This document shows positions 56,016 to 64,000 of a stretch of DNA of 64,000 nucleotides, piece after piece. The stretch comes from Cafeteria roenbergensis (taxonomy: Eukaryota; Sar; Bigyra; Bicosoecida; Cafeteriaceae): positions 124,001 to 188,000 of the forward strand of contig VLTN01000008.1 in NCBI GenBank assembly GCA_008330645.1, read 5' to 3'. Below the pieces are notes generated by a model. That model was not told the DNA's origin. It saw only the letters and a program-made list of their open reading frames with translations, and searched no databases. The position numbers and the translations under genes are program-made. Each line of letters begins with the position of its first letter. The first letter of the stretch is position 1.

Positions 56016-57202
56016 CAACGCTTGCGCTGCGACGGCCAATCGCGCTGCCGCGTGACGGCTGTTGGGCCCGCGGCGAGCCACTCGCGGCGCGTCACTCTCG
56101 CCAGCTGCGGGCCATCCTGGCCCCTCTCGACCCCCGTGTCCGGCAGGCACACGCGCGTGCCTGGCGAGCGCCCGCCAGTGCGCTGCGCGTGCGCGTGCGC
56201 GTGTGTGTGCGCGATGGGACGAGGTCGCCCTGGCCGAGGGATGCGCGGCGCGCAGCAGCCACGCCCGCTTCCGGCGGCACCGCAGCAGTCATTGGCAGCC
56301 GAAGGACTCGCACGCACCCACGCGCCTAGCGGAAGCGACCACCTGGGAGCCGTCACGCGCTCACACGGTCGCAGCTCAGCCACGCGCAGCCACGCGCCCG
56401 GGGCAAGCGGGCGGGTCGGGCCTCGGATCCAAAGGGGGAAGACAGTCGGGGACATGCCACACTGACGTGGACAGCCAGGGGACACTCGCAATCAGCTGCG
56501 TCACCGCGCCTCGACGGGCTCTCGCCTCCATCAAGCCGGCCCTGGGGAGCGCGAAAACGCGCTTCCCGGAAGGGCCAAGCCAGGGAGGGAGCGCCCGCGT
56601 CGGCGCGGGAACGACGCGAAAAATCGAAACGATCGCTGATGGAGCGGCCCCAGCCGCCACGGTGGGCAAGCGCCCCCGACACCCCACACCGGGCCCAACA
56701 CGCCCCTCTCGCCGCACGAGGGCGCGCCACTGCGCGACGCCGGCGCTCCTCACGCGCGCGCAGACTTCACCCAACGCTGTCCCTCCGCACCGCCTGTGTC
56801 GCCCCCGGGGCGCCGCGCCGCTGCCGCGCGCAAAACACCTCCCGCCCGGGCCAGAGGAGGGCGCAAGCGCACTCGCCCGGCCCTGGACGGCCAGTGTCGT
56901 CGCGACAACGGCGCGGGCGCCCATCCCGAGGCGCCAGGCCCCCACCGCGCCGAGTCGCGGCCCAGCCGCGTCCGCCCAGGAGGACGCACCGGCACGGGTG
57001 CGAGCTGCACGGGCCTGCACACTCAGCCACAGGGACCGCGGCCCGGGCAGCGCGGCCGATCAAGCGGCCGCGTGCCTCGGGCGCTCTCGGCCTCTCGCGA
57101 CATCGCCTGCAGGCCGTGCTCGCGCACCGCGCACCGGCGGACCGCCACCCTGGGCGCGACGCGAGCCGCGGGCACGACGCGCGCGGGGCACCTGCTGCAC
57201 AC
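56016..57202. other. Gene-poor spacer with copy A of a 250-base repeat
   Basis: About 1.2 kb. Apart from the repeat at 56054-56303 there are only overlapping short frames and Pro/Arg-rich noise. Confidence 0.45.
56054..56303 (+). repeat. 250-base direct repeat, copy A
   Basis: About 90% identical by eye to 58289-58535, from GACGGCTGTTGGGCC to CATTGGCAGCCGAA, with a variable CG/TG-dinucleotide stretch in the middle. The two copies flank the first ARF gene. Confidence 0.85.
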
Positions 57203-58043
57203 TCACGCGGACTCCATGATGCGGTCGGCCAGCCAGTCCAGGCCCTCGTACAGCCCGTTGTTGCTCACGCCCACGCACGCCTGCACCCACCACTTGCGAC
57301 CGGCAGCCACTTCCGACATGCGCATCTCGGACGCGATCTCGTCGGGGGTGAGCGCCTCGGGAAGGTCCTGCTTGTTCGCGTACACGAGCACGCTCTTGCA
57401 CTCCGACATGCCGGGGTCGGACAGCACCGCCGACAGCTCCTCCGCCGCGTCGCTCAGGCGCTCCCGGTCGGCCGAGTCCACCACGAAGATGAGTGCGTCC
57501 GTCCCCGTGTAGTAGTGGCGCCACAGCCGGCGAAGACGCTCCTGGCCTCCCACGTCCCACGTCGTCATCTCGCACCGCTTGTACTGCAGCTTCTCCACGT
57601 TGAACCCGATGGTGGGGATGGTGGACACAGTCTCGCCGACCTTGAGCTTGTACAGCTGCGTTGGCACAGCAGGGGACGGGAGATCACGGATGGGGCGGGG
57701 GGGGGGGTGGGGGGGAGGTGGACCGCAGCGCCGGCAGTCAGGCGGGCGCCTTTCGCGGAAATGGAAAATTCGCCACTGCAACCGCGCTGACCTGCGCCCT
57801 CGTCCCCCCACGCACGCGCGCCACCGCCAGCCGGGCACACCCAGCCCAACCAACGCGCGTGCGCTTGGCAGTGCTCGCGGGCGGGGCCCCAGAGCCGTTG
57901 TCCCACCCGCGCGCGCGGCGCTCCGTGTTGGGACTCACGATCGTGGTCTTGCCAGCAGCATCCAGGCCAAGCATGAGTACCCGGGAGTCCTTGGTCCCGA
58001 GGCGCTCGAACACGCCACGAATCAAACTCGACACGATGCCCAT
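57203..58043 (-). CDS. ARF-family small GTPase (ARF1/ARL1-like), two exons
   Basis: Exons 58043-57939 and 57655-57203 (283-base intron with a long homopolymer) join in phase 0 to 185 residues. Features: MGIVSS with Gly2 for N-myristoylation, P-loop GLDAAGKTTI, switch I TIPTIGFNVE, switch II WDVGGQERLRRLWRHYY, NKQD and the SAL-equivalent CVGVSN, and the C-terminal GLYEGLDWLADRI. It is a complete, canonical ARF-type regulator of vesicle coats and membrane traffic on the Golgi. The next gene is a degenerate tandem paralogue with the same exon plan. Confidence 0.92.
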
Positions 58044-58288
58044 GCTCGCCTTGCTCGCCCGTGGAGGGGTCAAGAGTGCCTGTCGCAATCGGCGTGCGCG
58101 GTCTCAGCTCTGCCCTGCGGCCGCTCTGTCGGGGCGGCTCTGTCCAGCCCAGTGGCCCCACTGAAGCCCGTGCCAAACTACCCCGGCGGGTGTGGGCGGC
58201 GCTTGGTGGGCGTGGCGGTGTTGGGCGGCCACGCACGCCTTCAGATGCGCTGCGAGTGCCAGCCGCGCCCCTCGCCACGCCGCCGGAG

Positions 58289-58535
58289 GACGGCTGTTGG
58301 GCCACCGCCGCCGCTCGCGGCGAGCCACTCTCGCCAGCTGCGGACCATCCTGGGCCCTCTCGACCCCCGTGTCCGGCAGGCACACGCGCGCGCCGGGCGA
58401 GCGCCCGCCAGTGCGCTGTGCGTGTGCGTGTGCGTGTTTGCGCGCGATGGGACGAGGTCGCCCTGGCCGAGGGATGCGCGGCGCGCAGCAGCCACGCCCG
58501 CTTCCGGCGGCACCACAGCAGTCATTGGCAGCCGA
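58289..58535 (+). repeat. 250-base direct repeat, copy B
   Basis: Second copy of 56054-56303, lying between the two ARF-type genes. It lacks a coding function that I can see. Confidence 0.85.
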
Positions 58536-58617
58536 ACGACGCATTTGCGCATTGCCAAACAACGGAGAGCGGTCACGCTGCGCGAGTGCACTACGCATGA
58601 CAAACATTGCGGGCTTG

Positions 58618-59375
58618 TCAGGCATCCCCTATCAAGCTGGCTTCAAGCCAGTCGAGGCCATCCATCACACCGATGCTCCGCGTTGCGATGCAAGACTGGA
58701 CTGTCCACTTGCGCCCGGCTGCTACTCTTGGCAGCCCCAACCCAGAGGTGACTTCCGCCACTGACAGGCACCCGTCGCAGTCCTGCTTGTTCGCGTACAC
58801 AAGCACGCTCCGACAGCCGCGCATGTCGTCGTGAGCGAGAGCTGTTCGCAGCTCCTCCGCTGCCTCTTCCAGGCGCTCGCGGTCGGAGGTGTCCACGACA
58901 AAGACAAGGGCCTCAGTGTCTGGGAAAGCGCTGCTCCACATCCGGCGCGAGACGGCTTGCGAGCTCACGTCCCAGGCCCGGAAGGTGCAGCGCTTGTGGC
59001 GAATGTCCTCCGTTTCGATCCCAATGTGCGGGAAGGGCACAGCAGTCTCGTTGCCTTGCATCCGATAAAACTGCGAGCAGACGACCCGACATAAGGTTGT
59101 TGCGCTGAGCCGCTTTGCCAGGCGCCTGACGCAGCCAAAGTACCGGCTGCACGAGAACACCCCGCAGTGTCGGCGCAAGGTTGCCAAGCCGCTGCGCACA
59201 CGCATCGCCCCCGCGCATCTGTCGGGACCACGGCACGAGCGGCCCACGAACGCTGAGGTGCGCGCGGTCAGCTCACAATTGTTGACTTGCCCACGTTGTC
59301 CAAGCTGAGCATCAGAACCTTCTTGGGCTTTGGCGCCGAGAAGGCGCCACGGATCGAACTGGTGACCGCGCCCAT
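58618..59375 (-). CDS. Divergent ARF-like paralogue with altered GTPase motifs
   Basis: Exons 59375-59277 and 59070-58618 join in phase 0 to 183 residues; exon 2 has exactly the length of that of the neighbouring ARF gene (453 bases) and the intron sits at the same codon, so this is a tandem duplicate. It keeps Gly2 (MGAVTSS), VFVVDTSDRERLEEAAEELR and NKQD. But the P-loop is SLDNVGKST (first Gly lost), switch I is PFPHIGIETE (the Mg-binding Thr is His) and switch II is WDVSSQ in place of WDVGGQ. It is therefore probably unable to hydrolyse GTP normally. The frame is fully open, so it may be an expressed pseudo-GTPase rather than a dead gene. Confidence 0.8.
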
Positions 59376-59491
59376 GGCGAGGGTGCAACAGCAGCGAGCG
59401 GGCGCGGGGCGCAGCGGCAAGGAATGGTCGAGGCCTTCCTGGAAATGGCAGCTCTGCCCTGATTGCCTGGGCAGTCCCTCCACTCCAGACA

Positions 59492-60799
59492 ATGCGATTT
59501 TACTTCACCGTGCTGGCCATCCTTGCGGCGGGGCGAGCAGCTGGCCTTCCTGCCCTCAAGAGCCTTGGGGAGGAAACGTCGCGACTGAAGACTCTGGCCG
59601 CTCTCACCGCGGCCGAACTGCGAGCGGGATCGTGGAGTCTCTCTCCGCTCGCGTCAGGCACCAGCCCGCGAGTCTGGCCGGGAGTCGGGACTCCCATTCG
59701 AATCCCACGGCAGGCCTCACTTGCGCCAACAGAGGGCCCTTTCCGCGTTCGGGTGCCACGAGACTCGGGGATAAGCTTCCAAGGTTGGGAATCCGGTTTC
59801 GGCCAATCGGAGAGTTCAGCCAACGTTGCGGCTCTGGCAGTTGCCGCCCAAAGTAGCCGTGGCAGCTGTAGATGCTACCTCGCCGGGGACCCCGTGCTTT
59901 TGCCGCTATTGCTGACCACTGCAACGACAAGCGGCCTGACTGAGAACAGCCGGATGCTGTTGCCAAGCCACTTTGCTGGAGGACACATTCTACCGGAGAC
60001 AACGGTGGCTCCAGCTTCCACTGCGGCTGCGTTGCGCAGCTCCTCTCCATCCCAGGCTATCGGCCGTGGAAGTGTTGGAAACACCTCGCGATCTGCAACA
60101 GACAAACACGCCAGCCGGCTGACTGCGATGAAACTGCTCCAGACGGAGCCCCACCATGTCATGATGGATGCCGGTGACGCAGCGATCCCGACGCCTCCAA
60201 CCCAACTGCGCTTTCGGCAGGAGCCCAGCGGGCCCACGACGGTTGGCCTGCTGCCTCCAGGTGGCGGCAAGCCTTGTGGCGGCCCAACCAAGGAGCGCAG
60301 CCCGGCAAGCGCACCTGCAACGGCTTTGCCAGGGCCCCACATTGAAGCTGCCCCTGCTGACAGTGACATGTCGCAGCTTTTTATCCAAGCAGGACACCCG
60401 CACGTCCGTCGCTGGTTTCCCAACGCTGAGAATGCTGCAGGCCTGCCGCGGCGCCGTGCTCCAACAGATGCTCCTGCTCCAAGCGCAGTCTCGCAACGCA
60501 CAGCTTGGCCTGACGAGGCTCAGGGTGCGCTATGGCTACTCTTTGGGACAAGCGTGGCCTGTGCAGGGCTTGCTGCGATGACGGTGCCAGGGGTGTGGGC
60601 AGTGATGTGGCTGGAGCGCTCTACAGTGCGGAGTCGCTGGGCATTGGGCGGCTGCACTGTTGCCGCAGCCGCCGCTGCGTCGTGGTTCCTGCCGCTGGGG
60701 GCATGTGCCGTGATGTGGAGCGGGCTGCTTTGTGTGGTGAGCGTTGGCGTCTGGGTGGCGCAGGCCGGGGAACGCTCAGCTGCTGCAGGAAGCACTTGA
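59492..60799 (+). CDS. Possible secreted/membrane protein, unknown
   Basis: 435 codons from an ATG at 59492. The start MRFYFTVLAILAAGRAAGLP looks like a signal peptide. The middle 300 residues are Ser/Thr/Pro-rich with no domain. The end has three hydrophobic stretches (LLFGTSVACAGLAAMTVPGV, WALGGCTVAAAAAASWFLPL, MWSGLLCVVSVGVWVAQ). It is divergent from the ARF paralogue (116 bases apart). GC-rich DNA makes long frames by chance, so the call rests on the signal-like start and membrane-like end. Confidence 0.45.
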   Translation: MRFYFTVLAILAAGRAAGLPALKSLGEETSRLKTLAALTAAELRAGSWSLSPLASGTSPRVWPGVGTPIRIPRQASLAPTEGPFRVRVPRDSGISFQGWESGFGQSESSANVAALAVAAQSSRGSCRCYLAGDPVLLPLLLTTATTSGLTENSRMLLPSHFAGGHILPETTVAPASTAAALRSSSPSQAIGRGSVGNTSRSATDKHASRLTAMKLLQTEPHHVMMDAGDAAIPTPPTQLRFRQEPSGPTTVGLLPPGGGKPCGGPTKERSPASAPATALPGPHIEAAPADSDMSQLFIQAGHPHVRRWFPNAENAAGLPRRRAPTDAPAPSAVSQRTAWPDEAQGALWLLFGTSVACAGLAAMTVPGVWAVMWLERSTVRSRWALGGCTVAAAAAASWFLPLGACAVMWSGLLCVVSVGVWVAQAGERSAAAGST

Positions 60800-60980
60800 G
60801 CATGTGTGACGCGGAGTGCCGTGCGGTCGAAGCTGCTGCCAATTGGCCATGCTGCCTCATGCTGGGGCGCAAGTCGCACCCAACCGAGAGCTCAACCTGG
60901 TGCAAGCGCGGCACCCTAACGGGGAATGTCTCCAACGAAGCAAGCTGCACACACTGTGGCGCAGCGTATGAATCGCGGCC

Positions 60981-62207
60981 TTACCCCGTCGCCGGAGGCT
61001 GCGGGACGGACAGCTTCGACGTGGCCTTCGTGGAGAGGATGGCCCGCATCTGCAGGTACTCGAGCAGGTCCGGGTTGGACACGGCCAGCGCGTCTCGGGA
61101 CCCCTTGAGAGCGCGCTCCTGCCCGCCAACAGTCACGTTGAGGGACAGCGCCGCGGCCCGCGCGTCGATGATGGTCTTCTGGGCAGACGCCTGCGCGTTG
61201 ATGACGGTAACCTCTGCGTCCTGGCGGGCCTTGAGCTGCTCGGTGCGGATCTCCACCATTGCCTTGAGCTGCTGCTGGCGCGTCTCCTCGATGCCCTGCT
61301 CTTCCACCGTGGTGTTTTCGACGGCGCCCTGCACCTCGGACGGGATGGAGAGCTCCAGCAGCTGCAGTCCTGACACAACGGCGTGCTTGGTCATCAGCTT
61401 TGCCGCGACAGCGTTGAAGGCCGCCGTGGACACGTTGGCGCGGCGCTCCCACAGGTCCTTCATCTCGAACTGGCTCACGGCGTCGCGAATCTCGCGGCGT
61501 GCGAACATCACGTACAGCGCGCGCCTGCGATGCACAGCGTGGAAGACAAGGGGGGGGGGGCACACACCAGGGACGAGCGCGATCAGGAGGCGCTCTCTGC
61601 CGCGGGCGCCGCTTGCGCAGGCGCTGTCCGGCGGGCGCGCGCGGGCGGCGGAGCGAGGCAGGCGGAGCTCACGCCTGCTCGGCGGTGCCGAAGTTGATGG
61701 CCAAGGATGCCATCGCGGGCGCCGTGCGGTGGAAGTGGTATTGGAATGATGCGCTCAGCTGGACGCTGAGGCCATCGCGCGTCTTGGCCAGGATGATGCC
61801 GCCGTCCTCGGAGCCTGACCGGAAGATAACGCGCTGCGCGTAGCGCGGGAAGCGGTAGATGTCAAAGGAGCGTCCCAGCCCCGTGAAGATGCGCCCGGCT
61901 TTAGGGTCGTCTCTTTCCGCGTTGAAGAGGTGCTCGGTCTCCAGCCTCATGACCGCCCCGTCGTAGAGGAAACCAAGGGCTGCGAAAAGTCGAGGCACAA
62001 CCGCGGCGAAGCAATTGGCAGTGCGCGGCCCAGGCTCGACCAGGCGCCGCAAGAGCAAGGCCGTGATATACGCAGCACACTGCCAGCCCGGCCAACGGCG
62101 CCTGCCGCCTCACTGTTGGGGTCGAGGGTGTCGAAGCTGAATCCAAGGAGGAAGCAGCTTACGATCACCGTGATGCCGGTCATGCCGGCGAGGATGAAGC
62201 CGGACAT
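60981..62207 (-). CDS. SPFH/stomatin-like membrane protein, three exons
   Basis: Exons 62207-62114, 61979-61673 and 61524-60981 join in phase (1+2, then 2+1) to 314 residues; donors are GTGAGG and GTGAGC. The N-terminus has one membrane helix (SGFILAGMTGITVIVSCFLL), followed by GFSFDTLDPNTLGFLYDG, the usual entry into the SPFH (band 7) fold. The SPFH part includes RDGLSVQLSASFQYHFH. It ends with the long helix VEEQGIEETRQQQLKAMVEI and a QDAEVTVINAQASAQKTIID segment, which oligomerises in stomatins and flotillins. It probably organises membrane microdomains or sits on flagellar or endosomal membranes; similar single-helix SPFH proteins are common in protists. Confidence 0.8.
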
Positions 62208-62619
62208 GGTGACAAGCACGAGCCACCAACCCGGGGCACGAACAAGGGGGGGAGCGCGCGGGGCTGGCGCTCGGGGTCGAGTGGGTTCGGCGTGGGGAAC
62301 GCCCGCAGAAAATGGGGCGCTCAACGAGCAGCCTCGCGATCGTCCTTGCCGGCGACTCAACCGCTGCCCGGCAGAGCGGGGGCGGCGCGGAAGCCCCTGC
62401 TGGTGGCACGCAAGCCAAGCACGAGAGCCCCGCCTTGCTGCCGTCGGCCAATAGCCCTCGCAAACCTGGCTGCGGGCGCCTGACGGAAAATGCGGTCGCG
62501 GCTGCGTCGCCTTGCTCCTGGTCGTGCTGCACCGGGGCTCTGCCTGCGCGGGCCGACCGGCCGGCCTGAGCCCATGCACCTTGACGACAGGTGGCACGGG
62601 TAGCACCTGCGTGCCTGCT

Positions 62620-63555
62620 ATGGCGGGCGACCTGAGCATGGCAGTCGCGATTGCTGGCGCCGTCGCCGGTTGCCTGGTCGCCGGCTTTTTGGACAGGAGA
62701 CTGGCTCACGTGTCCGCCGCTGCCCAGCTGGCGCTCCGCGGCGCGGCCATGGGCGGGATCGCGGTGGCTATCGCGCCGGCGTCTACCCGTGCCACGGTGG
62801 CAGCAGTGTTCCAAGGGTCAGCGCCGTTGCAGTCGCTGATGTCGATGGAGGGCATTGCCTTTGCTGCGCGGGAGACCGCAGTCGTGATTGCCGCCGGTGC
62901 AGCGTTCCTGCTTGGGCAGCGGCTGAACGCCGTCGGGGTCACGGGGGGCATTTCCAGCGGAAAGTCGGCCCTGTCCGCGGCCATCGCTGACCAGCTGGGG
63001 GAGCGGGCAGTGTTGCTGGACGCGGACGAGATCAGCCACCGCCTGCAGCGCCCCGGGACGCCGCTGCACGACCGCATTGTGAGGGAATTCGGGGAGGAGC
63101 ACGTGTGCGACGGCAAGGGCCGGCTCGACCGCCGAAAGCTGGGCCTCGTTGTGTTCGGGGACGCCGGCTGCCGGCGGCGCCTCAACGCCCTGACTCACCC
63201 GGCCATCGGCGCAGAGATTGCAAGGCTGGCTGCGTGGCACGGCCTGGTGCTGGGCAAGGTTGTGGTGATCGACGCCGCCCTTCTCCTCGCCTCTCCAGCC
63301 TTGGGATGGCTCTGCTGGCCGATCCTCGTGGTGACTTGCGACCCGGCGGAGCAGCGACGCCGGCTCGAGGCGAGGGACCCCGACCTGGGGCCCGACGCCG
63401 CGGCGGCACGCATCGCAGCGCAGCCCTCTGCTGCAGAGCTGCTCTCCAGGGCCGGGTGGGCCGGCCGGAGAATCTGCAACGACGGGTCGGTGGACGCGCT
63501 GCGGCGGCGGGCGGCGCAGGAGGGCGCTGCAATCATCGCGGCCCTAGGGATCTAG
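62620..63555 (+). CDS. Dephospho-CoA kinase with N-terminal membrane segments
   Basis: 311 residues from the ATG at 62620. P-loop VGVTGGISSGKSA (GVTGGISSGKS at 106-116), then LLDADEISHRLQRPGTPLHDRI, GRLDRRKLGLVVFGD and LTHPAIGAEI, all hallmarks of CoaE, which adds the 3'-phosphate in the last step of coenzyme A synthesis. Residues 1-105 hold hydrophobic stretches (MAVAIAGAVAGCLVAGFL, MGGIAVAIA, VVIAAGAAFLLGQRL) that would anchor it in a membrane, as in the eukaryotic DCAKD type. It is divergent from the SPFH gene (412 bases between ATGs). Confidence 0.85.
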   Translation: MAGDLSMAVAIAGAVAGCLVAGFLDRRLAHVSAAAQLALRGAAMGGIAVAIAPASTRATVAAVFQGSAPLQSLMSMEGIAFAARETAVVIAAGAAFLLGQRLNAVGVTGGISSGKSALSAAIADQLGERAVLLDADEISHRLQRPGTPLHDRIVREFGEEHVCDGKGRLDRRKLGLVVFGDAGCRRRLNALTHPAIGAEIARLAAWHGLVLGKVVVIDAALLLASPALGWLCWPILVVTCDPAEQRRRLEARDPDLGPDAAAARIAAQPSAAELLSRAGWAGRRICNDGSVDALRRRAAQEGAAIIAALGI

Positions 63556-64000
63556 CGGAGGGGCGTTGGGCCCCGTTGCTCTTGCATGCGGCGGCTGCTG
63601 TCAGGCCGGACAGCGCGGTCGGCGCGCTAGCAGGCCGGCTCGCAGCGCGGCCCTTCACTCTCCACGCCGCGCCCTGCTGCGTTCTCATGCCGGGCTGCGC
63701 GCGAAAGCGCAAGAGCGGCTTCCCATTGTGCGACTCTGTCGGTGCGTTTGTGCGCGCGGCTGGCTGCTGCTCCAGGTGAGCGAAACGTTGCGCGTCCCTG
63801 GGCCGATCCGAGCAAGTCGCAAACTCGTCCTTGTCCGTCGCTGCCCGCACAAGAGCCACCGGCCACGCACCCAGTTGGGGGCGGCAGAGTGAGCCTGCCT
63901 TGGCCGTGCGTGTGAGCTCCATGGACCTGGGCAGGGCACAGTGGCCGCCCGCGTGCAGAGCCGCTCAAAGCTGGCCGTCGGGAGATTGGATGGTGCAACC
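63556..64000. other. Right edge, no gene recognised
   Basis: About 445 bases of GC-rich DNA with short frames on both strands and no domain or repeat that I can support. Confidence 0.4.

Noticed and set aside
59680-59730. Palindromic ATTCGAAT with flanking C-runs, considered as a tRNA T-arm
   Set aside because: No matching acceptor, D or anticodon stems could be placed on either strand.
1-64000. CRISPR arrays, rRNA genes or plastid/mitochondrial DNA
   Set aside because: No regularly spaced repeats or conserved rRNA segments seen; gene structure is nuclear with GT-AG introns.

Overview
The window looks like nuclear DNA of a protist with a very GC-rich genome. It carries an AT-rich endogenous virophage, which in turn carries a GC-rich retrotransposon. 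Compact spliced genes (GT-AG introns of about 50 to 380 bases), ~70% GC host sequence, a Mavirus-type virophage and a nested Ngaro (tyrosine-recombinase) retrotransposon together match what is known of the marine flagellate Cafeteria burkhardae and its EMALEs (endogenous mavirus-like elements). The species call is inference from this combination; no marker gene such as rRNA is present.

Left host block (1-18429): a partial membrane protein gene (minus), a HIT-family GDP-hexose phosphorylase of the GDPGP1/VTC2 type (plus), a two-or-more-exon bHLH-PAS transcription factor (minus), two tandem peptide deformylase genes (minus), a very long CDC25-type phosphatase (minus) and an EF-hand/ankyrin gene (plus). 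The last is cut in its coding region by the virophage.

Insertion (18430-45249, 26.8 kb): 473-base terminal inverted repeats that look identical by eye, flanked by a 4-base direct repeat CTGC. The left and centre hold the virion module: fibre-like S74 protein, helical protein, Ad-type cysteine protease, lipase, pVI-like protein, packaging ATPase, major capsid protein and penton. The right holds an rve integrase with a chromodomain, a family B DNA polymerase, an SF3 helicase and a run of small early-type genes. Eight of the subterminal and replication genes share a motif AAGTACTTAAAGA placed 25-30 bases before the ATG. A 49-codon gene occurs at both ends, inside the inverted repeats. The Ngaro element (about 29461-35522) sits between the capsid and penton genes without cutting either; it has Gag-like, RT-RNase H and tyrosine recombinase frames. 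Both elements are treated as fossils: the virophage coding set looks nearly whole and recent, and the Ngaro coding part looks whole, but its split direct repeats were not recognised.

Right host block (45250-64000): the displaced tail of the ankyrin gene, a three-exon G-protein beta subunit (plus), a four-exon SPX-VTC-DUF202 polyphosphate polymerase (minus) sharing a short promoter region with a CCR4/Angel-type EEP phosphatase (plus), an ARF GTPase and a degenerate tandem ARF paralogue (both minus), a secreted or membrane protein of unknown role (plus), a three-exon SPFH/stomatin-like protein (minus) and a membrane-anchored dephospho-CoA kinase (plus). The first codons of several long open frames are not ATG, so starts given here were chosen from the sequence, and exon joins were checked for phase.
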